From Thermoplasmatales archaeon (GTDB lineage: Archaea; Thermoplasmatota; Thermoplasmata; Thermoplasmatales; Thermoplasmataceae), in assembly GCA_016806715.1 (NCBI GenBank), contig CP060531.1, forward strand, positions 1,101,966 to 1,165,965: 64,000 nt of DNA, given 5' to 3'. Numbering within the stretch: the first letter of the stretch is position 1; each line of letters begins with the position of its first letter. Positions 8,823 to 16,747 of this stretch are shown piece by piece. The notes beneath the pieces were generated by a model. It saw nothing but the letters and a program-made list of their open reading frames with translations, had not been told where the DNA came from and searched no databases. The position numbers and the translations under genes are program-made.

Positions 8823-9010
8823 TTTTTAGTCGTGCTCGAAAGAGCCAAGAGCGAGAGAATGGATAAAACGGGGTTTGGTGAAACTCCTGTGTTCATTACT
8901 GAGACTTGCTTCAGCGGATGGGCCACGGACCAAGTGAATGGTGTAGGGAAATGCGTCACGATCCCGTCGTAAGGAAGCTCCAGCCTTCAGGGTGGAGAGA
9001 AATTGTGGTA
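8823..9010 (+). mobile_element. Remnant of IS605-type tnpB 3' tail and right end
   Basis: The plus frame from about 8829 reads GETPVFITETCFSGWATDQ, then GVGKCVTIPS, a stop, then GSSSLQGGE. This looks like the C-terminal tail of TnpB proteins (typically ending in EAGSSSLxGGE-like sequence), with the catalytic part lost. The hairpin-forming segment at 8975-8989 shares a 15-nt identity with 15038-15052, beside the other TnpB-type remnant. I infer a decayed IS200/IS605 right end; the parent element cannot be delimited. Confidence 0.45.
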
Positions 9011-9464
9011 CTCTTATATTCCGTTCCGTCATTGCACATGGTAATACATCCTGACTCGCACGGGTTAAACCCAAGGTTGCTTGAGGGATTCGGTGGTAAC
9101 ACCGAGGGTTATAAAGCATATGCCTCTGCCCGACTGGCGAGGGCTTGCCATCCCGCGGCATGACTGGTAAGGGCTGTTCCCTGAAGTCAACCGGCCTATT
9201 GTGCTCCGTTCCCGCAATGGTTGCCATGCCTACAAATCTGGAAGTGCAAGCTCAGAAGCTTTAGCGAAGAGTGGTTGACTCAGCCTAGAATGTGCTAATA
9301 AGTGATCCATGATAACAAGATAAATCGAAGATGCCTCATCGCATCAATAGTTTCTTTTATCCGGTTCTTCCGGTTTAATGGAATTTCTCTCATGATCTTT
9401 GTACTGCGTCTTGGAATTACACAAAATTCGGATCCTACCATGCTTTACTCTGGTAATGTTAATG
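9011..9464. other. Accessory intergenic DNA, no gene recognised
   Basis: This stretch is GC-richer than its surroundings and contains inverted segments such as CCCGACTGGCGAGGGCTTGCC. Long open frames on the minus strand appear to be antisense of transposon debris. No conserved protein motif was seen. It lies between the TnpB tail remnant and the 3' end of an ABC permease gene. Confidence 0.35.
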
Positions 9465-10208
9465 TCAGGCGAGCATTCTTTCGTTTGACATCAACCTTGT
9501 AACGATCACTAAGAGTATTACGAATGCCGCGAAGATCACAATAGAAAATAATCCGCCTACCAGGTCTATATTTCCCGAGAACAGTCCAGATCCAATAACT
9601 ACTAACAGGAATAACAGAGTCGGAATAACGCCTATCAATGTCCCAATGCCACCGGGTGCGTTGACTCCAACGTATCTTTTAGACAGTGATGACCATGTGA
9701 GCATTGCAAGTACGGAGATAAGGGATGCAAAGTATGCAACTGGAATGGAGTAAACGATTACTATGAATAAAAGGCCATGCAGGAGTGAAGGGACCTTTAA
9801 TGCGAGGGTAACGTATACAACTGCGAGATCGACTCCAAGAATGGCTGATACAACTACGGCATCTATTATTGAATAAGAAAGGAAAATGTCTCTGATCTTG
9901 ATCTTCCTTGTGGCAATAAGGTATTCGTAAAGCCCGTTGGATCGGTCCGTGGAAAACAGGTATGCCACTCCGGTACTTCCAGTTGTGGCAAATAATGGGA
10001 GAATTGCTGGAATTAAGGAGGAAACAATAGGTACCTGCGTAACAACCTGCTGACTCCCGATCTCGCTTGAAATAGGGAGTATCATGGCAATAGGGACAGC
10101 CATTCCTATCACTAGGTAAAGCAAGCCGTAAACGGATGTGAAAGTTCTACGTAAATTGAAGCGCAACAATAACGCAATTCCAGATCCTGATTCACTCTTT
10201 GCTTTCAT
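9465..10208 (-). CDS. ABC-2 type transporter permease
   Basis: Membrane subunit of an ABC exporter with about six predicted helices and no periplasmic domain. I chose ATG 10208 (MKAKSESGSG), which overlaps the end of the ATPase gene by 17 nt; the longer frame runs into the ATPase coding region. A short polar motif between helices (STDRSNGLYEYLIATRKIK) resembles the coupling-helix region of ABC-2 permeases that move CcmB-like or drug-like substrates. Its partner is the ATPase directly upstream. The substrate is unknown. Confidence 0.75.
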   Translation of the reverse strand: MKAKSESGSGIALLLRFNLRRTFTSVYGLLYLVIGMAVPIAMILPISSEIGSQQVVTQVPIVSSLIPAILPLFATTGSTGVAYLFSTDRSNGLYEYLIATRKIKIRDIFLSYSIIDAVVVSAILGVDLAVVYVTLALKVPSLLHGLLFIVIVYSIPVAYFASLISVLAMLTWSSLSKRYVGVNAPGGIGTLIGVIPTLLFLLVVIGSGLFSGNIDLVGGLFSIVIFAAFVILLVIVTRLMSNERMLA

Positions 10209-11040
10209 CGTAAAACCTCTCCAGCGTATTGCTGATGTCCCTAACTTCATACAATTTTGCACCTGAACTGGTCAGCCGTGAAACGAGATCAGCGGCTTCA
10301 TCTTGCGACTTAAGGTCGAAGACGTAGTACTTTCCATCTTTCGTATAATTGGATGTAACATCTTCTATTCCAGCCCCCCTGATCCCTATTCTGTAGTGAC
10401 CAGCTGAAAGGCCACTCATTTCACCGGCATAGAGGATCTTACCCTCGCTGATGGCAATAACTTCCGATCCAATATCTGTTGCTTCATAAAGGTTATGAGA
10501 TGAATATAATATTATCCTGTCCTTAGATTCCTGCTTCATTAATTCCCTGATTTCCGATGATATCTTGGGGTCCAGGCCTGATGTTGGTTCATCAAGTATC
10601 ATAAGTTCTTTTTCACCAAGCAGGCTCTTTGCCAGGGAAACTCTCCTTCTCTGCCCCTGGCTGAGGTTTAGGTAGCTTTGCCCAAGGAACTTCTTCAGGC
10701 CAAATCTTTCTATTACATCATTTATGGATTCATCAGGAACACCTTCCACCCTTGCAAAGAACTTGAGGGCGTTCTCTACGCTCAATCCTGTTGGAATTGA
10801 GTCCCTGTGTCCAAGATATGCTATTTTTACGTCCGATTTCTCAAGTTCAACGTCATTGTATCTTATTGTGCCGGAATATGGCTTGAGCAACCCAGTCATG
10901 GACCTGAATAATGTGGTTTTCCCAGCTCCGTTCTTCCCAAGTACTACATATATTCCCGGACTGGAGACTTCAAACGTTAGGTCATGAAGGATTTCCTTTC
11001 CCGAGTATCCGGTTGAAAAATGATCTAAGTTTATTTTCAT
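10192..11040 (-). CDS. ABC transporter ATP-binding protein
   Basis: Drives the adjacent ABC-2 permease. Walker A is GKNGAGKTT, the signature is LSQGQRRR, Walker B is LMILDEPTSGLDP and the switch histidine is in YSSHNL. I chose the start MKINLDHF at 11040, because the longer frame adds a basic leader (KKKLN) without family similarity. About 282 aa: one nucleotide-binding domain plus a C-terminal extension of ~70 residues, as in exporters of the CcmA/DrrA group. It overlaps the permease start by 17 nt, indicating coupled translation. Confidence 0.85.
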   Translation of the reverse strand: MKINLDHFSTGYSGKEILHDLTFEVSSPGIYVVLGKNGAGKTTLFRSMTGLLKPYSGTIRYNDVELEKSDVKIAYLGHRDSIPTGLSVENALKFFARVEGVPDESINDVIERFGLKKFLGQSYLNLSQGQRRRVSLAKSLLGEKELMILDEPTSGLDPKISSEIRELMKQESKDRIILYSSHNLYEATDIGSEVIAISEGKILYAGEMSGLSAGHYRIGIRGAGIEDVTSNYTKDGKYYVFDLKSQDEAADLVSRLTSSGAKLYEVRDISNTLERFYDESKE

Positions 11041-11145
11041 GATTTCACCAACTACATTTAATTTTTTTTTTAAAGTGAATGGAAGGTCAGATTTTGAAAC
11101 ACTAGTCACACTGCAGTTTATGCATGCTGGGAATCAATTTAATGC

Positions 11146-11322
11146 CTAGTCTTCAGCATCTTCCACCACTGCATACTCGCTTCTCTTAGCTTTGTTTCCA
11201 CAATATGGGCACTTGATTACACCAAGTCCGGGCGGACTCCAGCCAAACCCGAAGTTCCTAATATCCATCTTGGGTCTGTCAAATTTTTTACCACATTTAG
11301 GGCAAATTATTTGGGCTTTCAT
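11146..11322 (-). CDS. Small two-CxxC zinc-ribbon protein
   Basis: A 58-aa protein that reads MKAQIICPKCGKKFDRPK at the start and ends in KRSEYAVVEDAED. Two pairs, CPKC and CPYC, are separated by ~30 residues containing FGFGWSPPG, giving a four-cysteine zinc ribbon. Such small proteins occur widely in archaea as presumed nucleic-acid or protein-binding factors; I cannot name this family. It lies upstream of the ABC genes on the same strand, about 100 nt away, and is divergent from the channel gene. Confidence 0.68.
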   Translation of the reverse strand: MKAQIICPKCGKKFDRPKMDIRNFGFGWSPPGLGVIKCPYCGNKAKRSEYAVVEDAED

Positions 11323-11540
11323 GATGTTCTATAATATCTAGACCATATTTATTTTTTTTGATAAGGCTCTGTTGGATAAATGAACCCTATTTTCCCTGTT
11401 TCCAGCGACTTTTTATATTTTTTGCCCCACCTGGTATTTTACCCAGATTCCTAATTCCCGATACTTGCGTCTCGTATTCAGGAAAAATCAATGCGTCAAG
11501 GGTCTTATTGGCGAAAGTGTGGGATGCCCATTCATAAGCT

Positions 11541-11550
11541 CATTTATATC
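11541..11550 (+). promoter_or_regulatory. TATA-like box of the K+ channel gene
   Basis: CATTTATATC is centred about 26 nt before ATG 11572. This supports that ATG over the upstream TTG at 11563. Confidence 0.5.
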
Positions 11551-11571
11551 TGAGCTGGTAATTTGATTGAC

Positions 11572-12690
11572 ATGACTTATGCCAAGCAGAAAATCAGCAT
11601 AAACCTGATGATTGCGGTCATGGGAATACTTACCATGCTGCTTGGGGCTCTGCTCACAAGTTCTACACACATCTACTCCATAAGTCTATTTAATTTTCCT
11701 TTTCTCATAGATGAGCGAAGTTTTTCCATTTTCACTCTTTTTGACGGATTCTTTCTTCTAATTCTAGGTTTCCTTGCTCTCCAGAAAACGAAAGCATCCT
11801 GGAGATTACTCCTGTTTGTAATGTTAATCACATTTGCTCTCCTTGCTATCAACAGTGAAAGGCGCTTCCATCTTACACTAATTGGTGTGGCCCTTAACCT
11901 GTTCATTATTTTCCTGCTTTTCAGGAGGAGAAAAGAGTATACAATGCCCTCAGTCACTATTGGCAGACCAGAGATTTATGTCGCCATAATAACGGTCATA
12001 TTCACAATTTCATACGGGGCTGGGGGGGCTCTCTTATTCGGTAACGAATTCAGTCCACACATAACGAGCCTGGGGAATGCCCTTTACTTTACCGGAGAGA
12101 CAGTCACAACACTTGGTTTCGGTGACATACTTCCAGTAACCCTAACGGCACGAATGTTTACCATATCTCTTTCAATACTGGGAGTAGCAATATTCTTTGG
12201 AGCAATGACAATACTCATAACGCCAATAATCCAAAGAAGACTTGGTGGAGTGGTGACGCGAATGGAGAAACATCAGCTTGACAGCTTAAAGAACTACACC
12301 CTTGTTCTGGGATACTCTGAATTCGTGCATGCGTACGTTTCAGACCTGCAGAAGAAAGGTAAGACCTGTGTCATTGTGGAACGATCACAGCAGGAGAGCG
12401 AGAAGCTCCGTGGGGAAGGATTCATGGTCATAAACCAGAATGCAGATGATGAGGATTTGATAGCATCATTTAACCTCAGCAACTGTGAAAGGATACTGGT
12501 GGCCTCCAACGATGACGGATATAATATCCTGATTGCAGCAACAATAAATCAGGCAGTGCACAACAGCAGCACAAATGAAAATGTGGTCGTTCTCGTATCT
12601 AGTTACAGGAATATGAACAAATTTTCAGTATTTGGATTCCAGTTAGTGGATGTTTCCTCTGTTATCAGCAAATTCCTTTCCGGGAAATAA
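11572..12690 (+). CDS. Potassium channel with cytoplasmic RCK (TrkA-N) domain
   Basis: Likely a K+ channel of the MthK/Kch type with extra N-terminal helices. Four hydrophobic segments (~10-115) precede the pore. The selectivity filter reads TLGFGD (~residue 182), a variant of TVGYGD, in the context TGETVTTLGFGDILP. After the last pore helix (~200-220) a Rossmann-like RCK domain begins (YTLVLGYSEFVHAYVSDL). Its dinucleotide motif is degenerate: GxS rather than GxGxxG. About 372 aa. Role: K+ flux or voltage/ligand sensing in the cell membrane. It is a single gene with its own TATA box. Confidence 0.85.
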   Translation: MTYAKQKISINLMIAVMGILTMLLGALLTSSTHIYSISLFNFPFLIDERSFSIFTLFDGFFLLILGFLALQKTKASWRLLLFVMLITFALLAINSERRFHLTLIGVALNLFIIFLLFRRRKEYTMPSVTIGRPEIYVAIITVIFTISYGAGGALLFGNEFSPHITSLGNALYFTGETVTTLGFGDILPVTLTARMFTISLSILGVAIFFGAMTILITPIIQRRLGGVVTRMEKHQLDSLKNYTLVLGYSEFVHAYVSDLQKKGKTCVIVERSQQESEKLRGEGFMVINQNADDEDLIASFNLSNCERILVASNDDGYNILIAATINQAVHNSSTNENVVVLVSSYRNMNKFSVFGFQLVDVSSVISKFLSGK

Positions 12691-12776
12691 ACCCTCTACA
12701 GGCCTTTCCTATTAACTCGCTATTTCATCATTTTTCCATGCGGAATTATGATTGGCGTACTTTCATTCCTAAAAAA

Positions 12777-12885
12777 GGATCTCTTTAACATTGCGTGAGC
12801 GAAAAGATTTTACGTGCTCACACAGGAGTTGGTGAGGCATTGCGTTTCGGCGGCATCCTTTGGTTTACCACAGGATATAATAACA
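12777..12885 (+). repeat. ~100-bp repeat, copy A
   Basis: Starts AGGATCTCTTTAACATTG and closely matches copy B at 14926-15025 (about 90% by eye). It contains an imperfect hairpin around AAAAGATTTTACG (arms GCGTGAGCG and TGCTCACAC). Copy B sits just upstream of the IS605 tnpA gene and runs into a TnpB-tail-like sequence, so both copies are probably IS605 right-end or guide-RNA-type remnants. With copy B it brackets the wHTH/nucleotidyltransferase cassette. Confidence 0.75.
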
Positions 12886-13190
12886 AAGTCTCAAATTCTA
12901 TGTCAATTCAAACGTTTCCAGAGTAATTTAAAATTCTCAAGCTACCCATAATAAACTGAAGAGAACCTATTAATTTAACCCTAGATTTTGGCAAATTAAC
13001 ATAACCATACGTTGATAGGGATTAATAGTATTAAAAAATGCAAAAACATAAGAAGAAACCGGAAGACGATGGAAGAGTTTGGCAATCTAATAAAGTTTTC
13101 AGGGACTATTACCAGGTTCTCTAGGATCAAAGTGGATTCGGAATGAAAAAGAAGTCGTACATATATTTCAAGACATGACAAGTGAATTTT
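12886..13190. other. AT-rich intergenic DNA
   Basis: About 300 nt of low-GC sequence between repeat copy A and the nucleotidyltransferase remnant. Only very short open frames are present, for example a ~28-codon one around 13038. No motif was recognised. Confidence 0.4.
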
Positions 13191-13878
13191 TCATAACGTA
13201 CGCTTCCTGGCATTGATCAATTTATCTTCGGAAATTTTCCTTAATTTATTACGTATTGGAACGTCGATTCCATATTTTCCCCTCAATTCCACGCACTTCT
13301 CGTAAAGTGATGACTCCCAAATATTGCCTCTTATATCCTTTTCAGATTGCTCCACGCATTCGTTGAGAATCAAATTGTAGTCTATACCTGATCTTGCAAT
13401 CAGCGCCATGTCCTCTAAATCTCTGTCTCTCTCAGTCATGCCTTTCATTAGAAACATGTCTTCATTTGATAATCTAAGGACAATGAGTTTTTCACCTGAG
13501 AATATTTTCACAGCACGTTTCTTAATTGTATTGGTCAAGGACATTTTTTTCGCAACATACTCAACGAATATCTCCCATCTGAAGCCGTCAAAGGTTCTGA
13601 GTGGCAGTTGCAGAGAGTTCATTGTATGGTCTGGACAAATCTTGCGGTTGTAACAAGTAATATCCGCATTTTTCAAGAGAGCTAACTAAGATTCCATGAT
13701 CCCGCTCATCTTGAACTATCACATCAATGTCCTTTGTTCCCGGTTTCAGTCCTTCCATAGCCATAACAGCTCCACCAAGCAAATAGATACTTAGTTTTTC
13801 TCTGATGACATTTTCTAACCTCATCAGTTCTTTTGTAACATATTCTCGATCAAAATTTCCTCGATATGGTCCGGTCAT
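13191..13878 (-). pseudogene. Nucleotidyltransferase-fold protein, frameshifted
   Basis: The N-terminal part (13878 down to 13588) contains IYLLGGAVMAMEGLKPGTKD then IDVIV, the GG...DxD core of the polymerase-beta-like nucleotidyltransferase fold, and ends in LSRPYNELSATATQNL plus a stop. A second frame continues with RTFDGFRWEIFVEYVAKKM and a helical tail to 13191. The join falls near 13595-13605 and needs one small indel. Joined, the protein would be ~225 aa, like the nucleotidyltransferases paired with wHTH proteins in toxin-antitoxin-like operons. It overlaps the wHTH gene stop/start by 4 nt. The alternative, two separate proteins, is less likely because neither half looks complete. Confidence 0.65.
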
Positions 13879-14849
13879 CCTATTACCACTCCATACAAAT
13901 CAGCCTGTTCCCGGAGATCTTTCAGGTCAGGCAATGGCCATTCTCTGGTTCTTCCATTGCTTTTGATATACCTGACTAAATTTCTAGTCCTGTCCACAAG
14001 GTTATACTTGCGTGCCTTGTCTATGAGTATATTCAAGTCTATCTCTCTTTCATTCTTGAAAGCCATCAGGAGTGCGTAGGTGGAATATGTTTGGCTTTCC
14101 GGGTCTATGAGCAATGTATGGAGAATTGCATCTTCAATAGTCAACTTATTAAGTTTCGGATCATGGAAATAATATGAATCCGAAGTCATGAACGGTATTC
14201 CATATTCCCGTGAAACGGTAATAGCAGTGGGAAATATTTTAGCTGGTAGGGGCCTAGCATCCTCCTGGGAATAGCTCCTTGTCTTGAAAAGGCACCGATA
14301 ACCGCTCCGCCAAAGAATGACTGCATCTCCTGGCAGCTTCTCTTTCAGGTACTTCCTGCTTACGTGATCTGAAAACTCAATGATAAAGTGTGAGAGGTTT
14401 CTATTTCCGGCTAATTGCTTTTCTGGTGAGGTTATATACATTCCATACATAGCCAGATCACGAATTGATCTCCACGAAGTAATGGAAGATATCCCATAGT
14501 CGAAGCTGTCTTCTCCCGTTATGTTCTTGAACAGAACTGCAATATTTGAATTCGAAATCAATTTTTCCCATGGAACATATGGTTCTGCCCTGAACATTTG
14601 CTGCAGCGAGAGGGCATAATTTCTGTCAGATATATCCACTAATTTCTTCATCCCCATACTTTCCGTTTTAATGATTCCTTTCGTTTCAAGACTTTTAACT
14701 GTTAGAGAAATGGAACTTTCTGACTTACCTAATTCAGTCGAAAGATCACGAATAGAGAGGAACGGGTGATTAGAGACCGCCCTTGCAGTAGCAATTTCAC
14801 CTTTTGAAAAAGCGAACGGTAACATTTGTTCTTTCATTTTACATTTCAT
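13875..14849 (-). CDS. wHTH protein paired with a nucleotidyltransferase
   Basis: Residues ~15-80 form a MarR/IclR-like winged helix (FSKGEIATARAVSNH, LSTELGKSESSISLTVKSLE, KGIIKTESMG). The remaining ~240 residues are unrecognised, mixed alpha/beta. Its stop overlaps the start of the nucleotidyltransferase gene, so the two are translationally coupled. This layout is typical of toxin-antitoxin-like pairs in which the wHTH protein is the antitoxin/repressor (as in AbiE-type systems). Here that is inference from gene order and fold. A TATA-like AT-rich block at 14859-14874 precedes it; an ATG at 14837 would fit a leaderless start better. Confidence 0.65.
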   Translation of the reverse strand: MKCKMKEQMLPFAFSKGEIATARAVSNHPFLSIRDLSTELGKSESSISLTVKSLETKGIIKTESMGMKKLVDISDRNYALSLQQMFRAEPYVPWEKLISNSNIAVLFKNITGEDSFDYGISSITSWRSIRDLAMYGMYITSPEKQLAGNRNLSHFIIEFSDHVSRKYLKEKLPGDAVILWRSGYRCLFKTRSYSQEDARPLPAKIFPTAITVSREYGIPFMTSDSYYFHDPKLNKLTIEDAILHTLLIDPESQTYSTYALLMAFKNEREIDLNILIDKARKYNLVDRTRNLVRYIKSNGRTREWPLPDLKDLREQADLYGVVIG

Positions 14850-14925
14850 AATTACGAATATATATTTAAATAATTTTGATTTATGAAATGTCTACAAAGT
14901 TAGGCTGCACAACCAACAAGTAAAT

Positions 14926-15065
14926 GAAGGATCTCTTTAACATTGTGTGAGCAAAAAGATTTTACGTGCTCACACAAGAGTTGGTGGGGCATTGCGTTTC
15001 AGCGGCATCCTTGGGTTTACCGGGGAATCTAGCAAGAAAGCTCCAGCCTTCATGGAGGAGATGAA
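14926..15065 (+). repeat. ~100-bp repeat, copy B, with perfect 9-bp hairpin and TnpB-tail remnant
   Basis: Matches copy A (12777-12885) over its first ~100 nt. The arms GTGTGAGCA and TGCTCACAC are perfectly complementary across a 13-nt loop. Beyond the shared part it contains GAAAGCTCCAGCCTTCA, which is also found near 8973-8989; one frame reads ESSSLHGGDE, like the end of a TnpB protein. I infer the right end of a decayed TnpB element, directly abutting the live IS605 element. Confidence 0.7.
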
Positions 15066-15079
15066 TTGCGGAGACAAAT

Positions 15080-15105
15080 AATATATAATAACATGTTATA
15101 TATCT
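15080..15105 (+). promoter_or_regulatory. Palindromic AT-rich region upstream of tnpA
   Basis: Contains the palindrome ATAACATGTTAT within a longer TATA-rich stretch, ending shortly before ATG 15116. It could be the tnpA promoter, the subterminal hairpin of the IS left end, or both. Confidence 0.4.
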
Positions 15106-15115
15106 AAATAGAAAT

Positions 15116-15529
15116 ATGGAGATAAGAAACAGTGAAAAAGAATATCATCACATACCACATTTGGTGTACAGTTGCCAGTATCATGTGATATTCTGCCCTA
15201 AATACAGGAGGCGTGTGCTGAAAGACGGAATAGATACACGCTTGAGGGAGTTAATCCTGGAAAAACAGGATGAATATCAGTACAGGGTGCTTGAGATGGA
15301 GATCATGCCGGATCATGTGCATCTTCTCATGGATGTAAACCCCAAACTCGGCGTGTATTATGTTGTCAACCGGATCAAGGGCTACAGTTCTTCTGTCCTC
15401 AGAAATGAGTTTCCCTCGTTGAAACGGAAGCTCCCAACGCTGTGGACGCACTCAAAATTCATATCATCTGTGGGTGCTGTAACCCTTGAAGCTGTCAGGA
15501 AGTACATAGAGGATCAGAAGAACGTATGA
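15116..15529 (+). CDS. tnpA: TnpA, Y1 HUH transposase
   Basis: Transposase of IS200/IS605 elements; it nicks and joins single-stranded ends through a phosphotyrosine. The HUH motif is H67-V-H69 (MPDHVHLLMDV) and the catalytic tyrosine is Y130 (VRKYIEDQ). At 137 aa it is full length for the family (about 130-150). The N-terminal LVYSCQYHVIFCPKYRRRVL is typical. No damage is seen, so it may be active. It overlaps tnpB by ATGA. Confidence 0.93.
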   Translation: MEIRNSEKEYHHIPHLVYSCQYHVIFCPKYRRRVLKDGIDTRLRELILEKQDEYQYRVLEMEIMPDHVHLLMDVNPKLGVYYVVNRIKGYSSSVLRNEFPSLKRKLPTLWTHSKFISSVGAVTLEAVRKYIEDQKNV

Positions 15530-16542
15530 TACTCACCTATAAGATCAAGCACGGCAGTGATTTCTCGAAAGAATTAGAAAGGGCTAAGCAGATTGCAGAG
15601 TTTGCCATAAAAACTAAATCCATTTCATCTAAGGATGTCAGGCAATTTGGCCTTAAATCAGTAATATCAAACCAGATACTCAGGAAATATTCCAGAAGCC
15701 AGAGAGCAAAGGATGTCCGTAGTGTAAAATTAACATTGCCCAATCAGGGAATACATTTCAACCATGAAGACCGGACCATAACCATACCTTCTTTGAAACT
15801 CACCTTAAGCTACTATTTCAGGAATGATTTCGTAAAGATTAACCAGATTGAACTCGATGGTGAATTTGCATACATTTCTGTGACCGTACCTGAAAACGCA
15901 TTGATCGAACCGAAGGGATATCTCGGAGTAGATAGGAATACAACGGCACACATTGCCGTTGTTGCAAATCCCCTGAACGGAAAGGTCATGAAGATCGGTA
16001 AGAAGGCGGAACACACCCACAGGAAATACAAGAATGTCAGGAAAAATCTCCAGAAGAAGGGAAAATACAGGAAGGTGAAAGAAACAAAGGATCGTGAGAG
16101 GAAAATCGAGAGGGACATAAACCACAAAGTATCGAAGAAGATAGTGCAGGAAGCAAAACAGAATGGAATGGGAATCAAGCTCGAATATCTAAAAGGAATA
16201 AGGAATGCAAAGTCGGGCAGAAATTTCAGGTACTCCCTGAATAGCTGGTCATTCTATCGTCTTGAACAGATGATAGAATACAAGGCCAGACTACTTGGAG
16301 TTCCCGTGGAACATGTTGATCCGTACAACACTTCAAAGGAGTGTTCAAGATGCGGACTCATAGGTCACCGTTCAGGAAAGAGTTTTAAGTGCCCTGATTG
16401 CGGGCACGTTGATCATGCCGATGCCAATGCTTCGTTCAACATAGCATTGCGTCCAATATTTGAGGAAGGCATGGATCGATTGCATGCAGACAGGGATGCA
16501 TGCAAGGGGAGCACTGATACCCACAGAGAGGCAACGTTATGA
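15526..16542 (+). CDS. tnpB: TnpB, RNA-guided RuvC-type nuclease of the IS605 element
   Basis: TnpB proteins are transposon-encoded nucleases guided by an RNA from the element's right end, and ancestors of Cas12. The RuvC triad is intact by position: D136 (YLGVDRNTT), E220 (GIKLEYLKG) and D299 (HADANASFN). The zinc finger is C273/C276 and C289/C292. At 338 aa it is somewhat shorter than most (about 370-400), mainly at the N-terminus, so the first wedge/REC part may be reduced. The ATG overlaps the tnpA stop. Confidence 0.9.
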   Translation: MILTYKIKHGSDFSKELERAKQIAEFAIKTKSISSKDVRQFGLKSVISNQILRKYSRSQRAKDVRSVKLTLPNQGIHFNHEDRTITIPSLKLTLSYYFRNDFVKINQIELDGEFAYISVTVPENALIEPKGYLGVDRNTTAHIAVVANPLNGKVMKIGKKAEHTHRKYKNVRKNLQKKGKYRKVKETKDRERKIERDINHKVSKKIVQEAKQNGMGIKLEYLKGIRNAKSGRNFRYSLNSWSFYRLEQMIEYKARLLGVPVEHVDPYNTSKECSRCGLIGHRSGKSFKCPDCGHVDHADANASFNIALRPIFEEGMDRLHADRDACKGSTDTHREATL

Positions 16543-16610
16543 GCGATAGCGACCTTAGAACCTCCGAAGCTTCGGCGAGGAGAGTATGTCAGTTTTCTTA
16601 TTCGCCTGAC
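16450..16610 (+). ncRNA. Possible omega RNA / right-end structured region
   Basis: Guide RNAs of TnpB elements derive from the 3' part of tnpB and the right end. Here the tnpB stop is followed by the perfect palindrome CCGAAGCTTCGG (16564-16575) and then GAGGAGAG. Location and structure fit, but no transcript boundary can be seen, so this is an inference from family knowledge. Confidence 0.35.
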
Positions 16611-16716
16611 AGCGATGTGAAAGCCTTTGGTGGTTCTACCATGGTTGTATCAAATCCTCTGGTACATAAAGAAGCAAAGTTTCCGTGATGCTGGCCTCAC
16701 AGTGCAGTGTCACCCT

Positions 16717-16726
16717 TATTATATTA
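16717..16726 (+). promoter_or_regulatory. TATA-like box of the VIT-type transporter gene
   Basis: TTATTATATT is centred 26 nt before ATG 16748. It supports the shorter start and a leaderless transcript. Confidence 0.5.
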
Positions 16727-16747
16727 TTAAAGATAAAGGATAAACCC

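Larger units (their letters stand above)
15080..16610 (+). mobile_element. IS200/IS605-family insertion element (tnpA-tnpB)
   Basis: A two-gene element of the HUH single-strand transposon type. TnpA and TnpB overlap by 4 nt on the same strand, and both keep their catalytic residues. The left boundary lies in the AT-rich palindrome before tnpA. The right boundary lies after the hairpin CCGAAGCTTCGG (16564-16575) downstream of tnpB. The exact ends and the target tetra/pentanucleotide cannot be fixed without another copy or an empty site. The element sits directly beside an older TnpB-type remnant. Confidence 0.75.

Noticed and set aside
8826-9227. 133-residue minus-strand open frame
   Set aside because: No known motif; it is antisense to the TnpB-tail remnant and accessory debris, and its composition is unlike the neighbouring genes.
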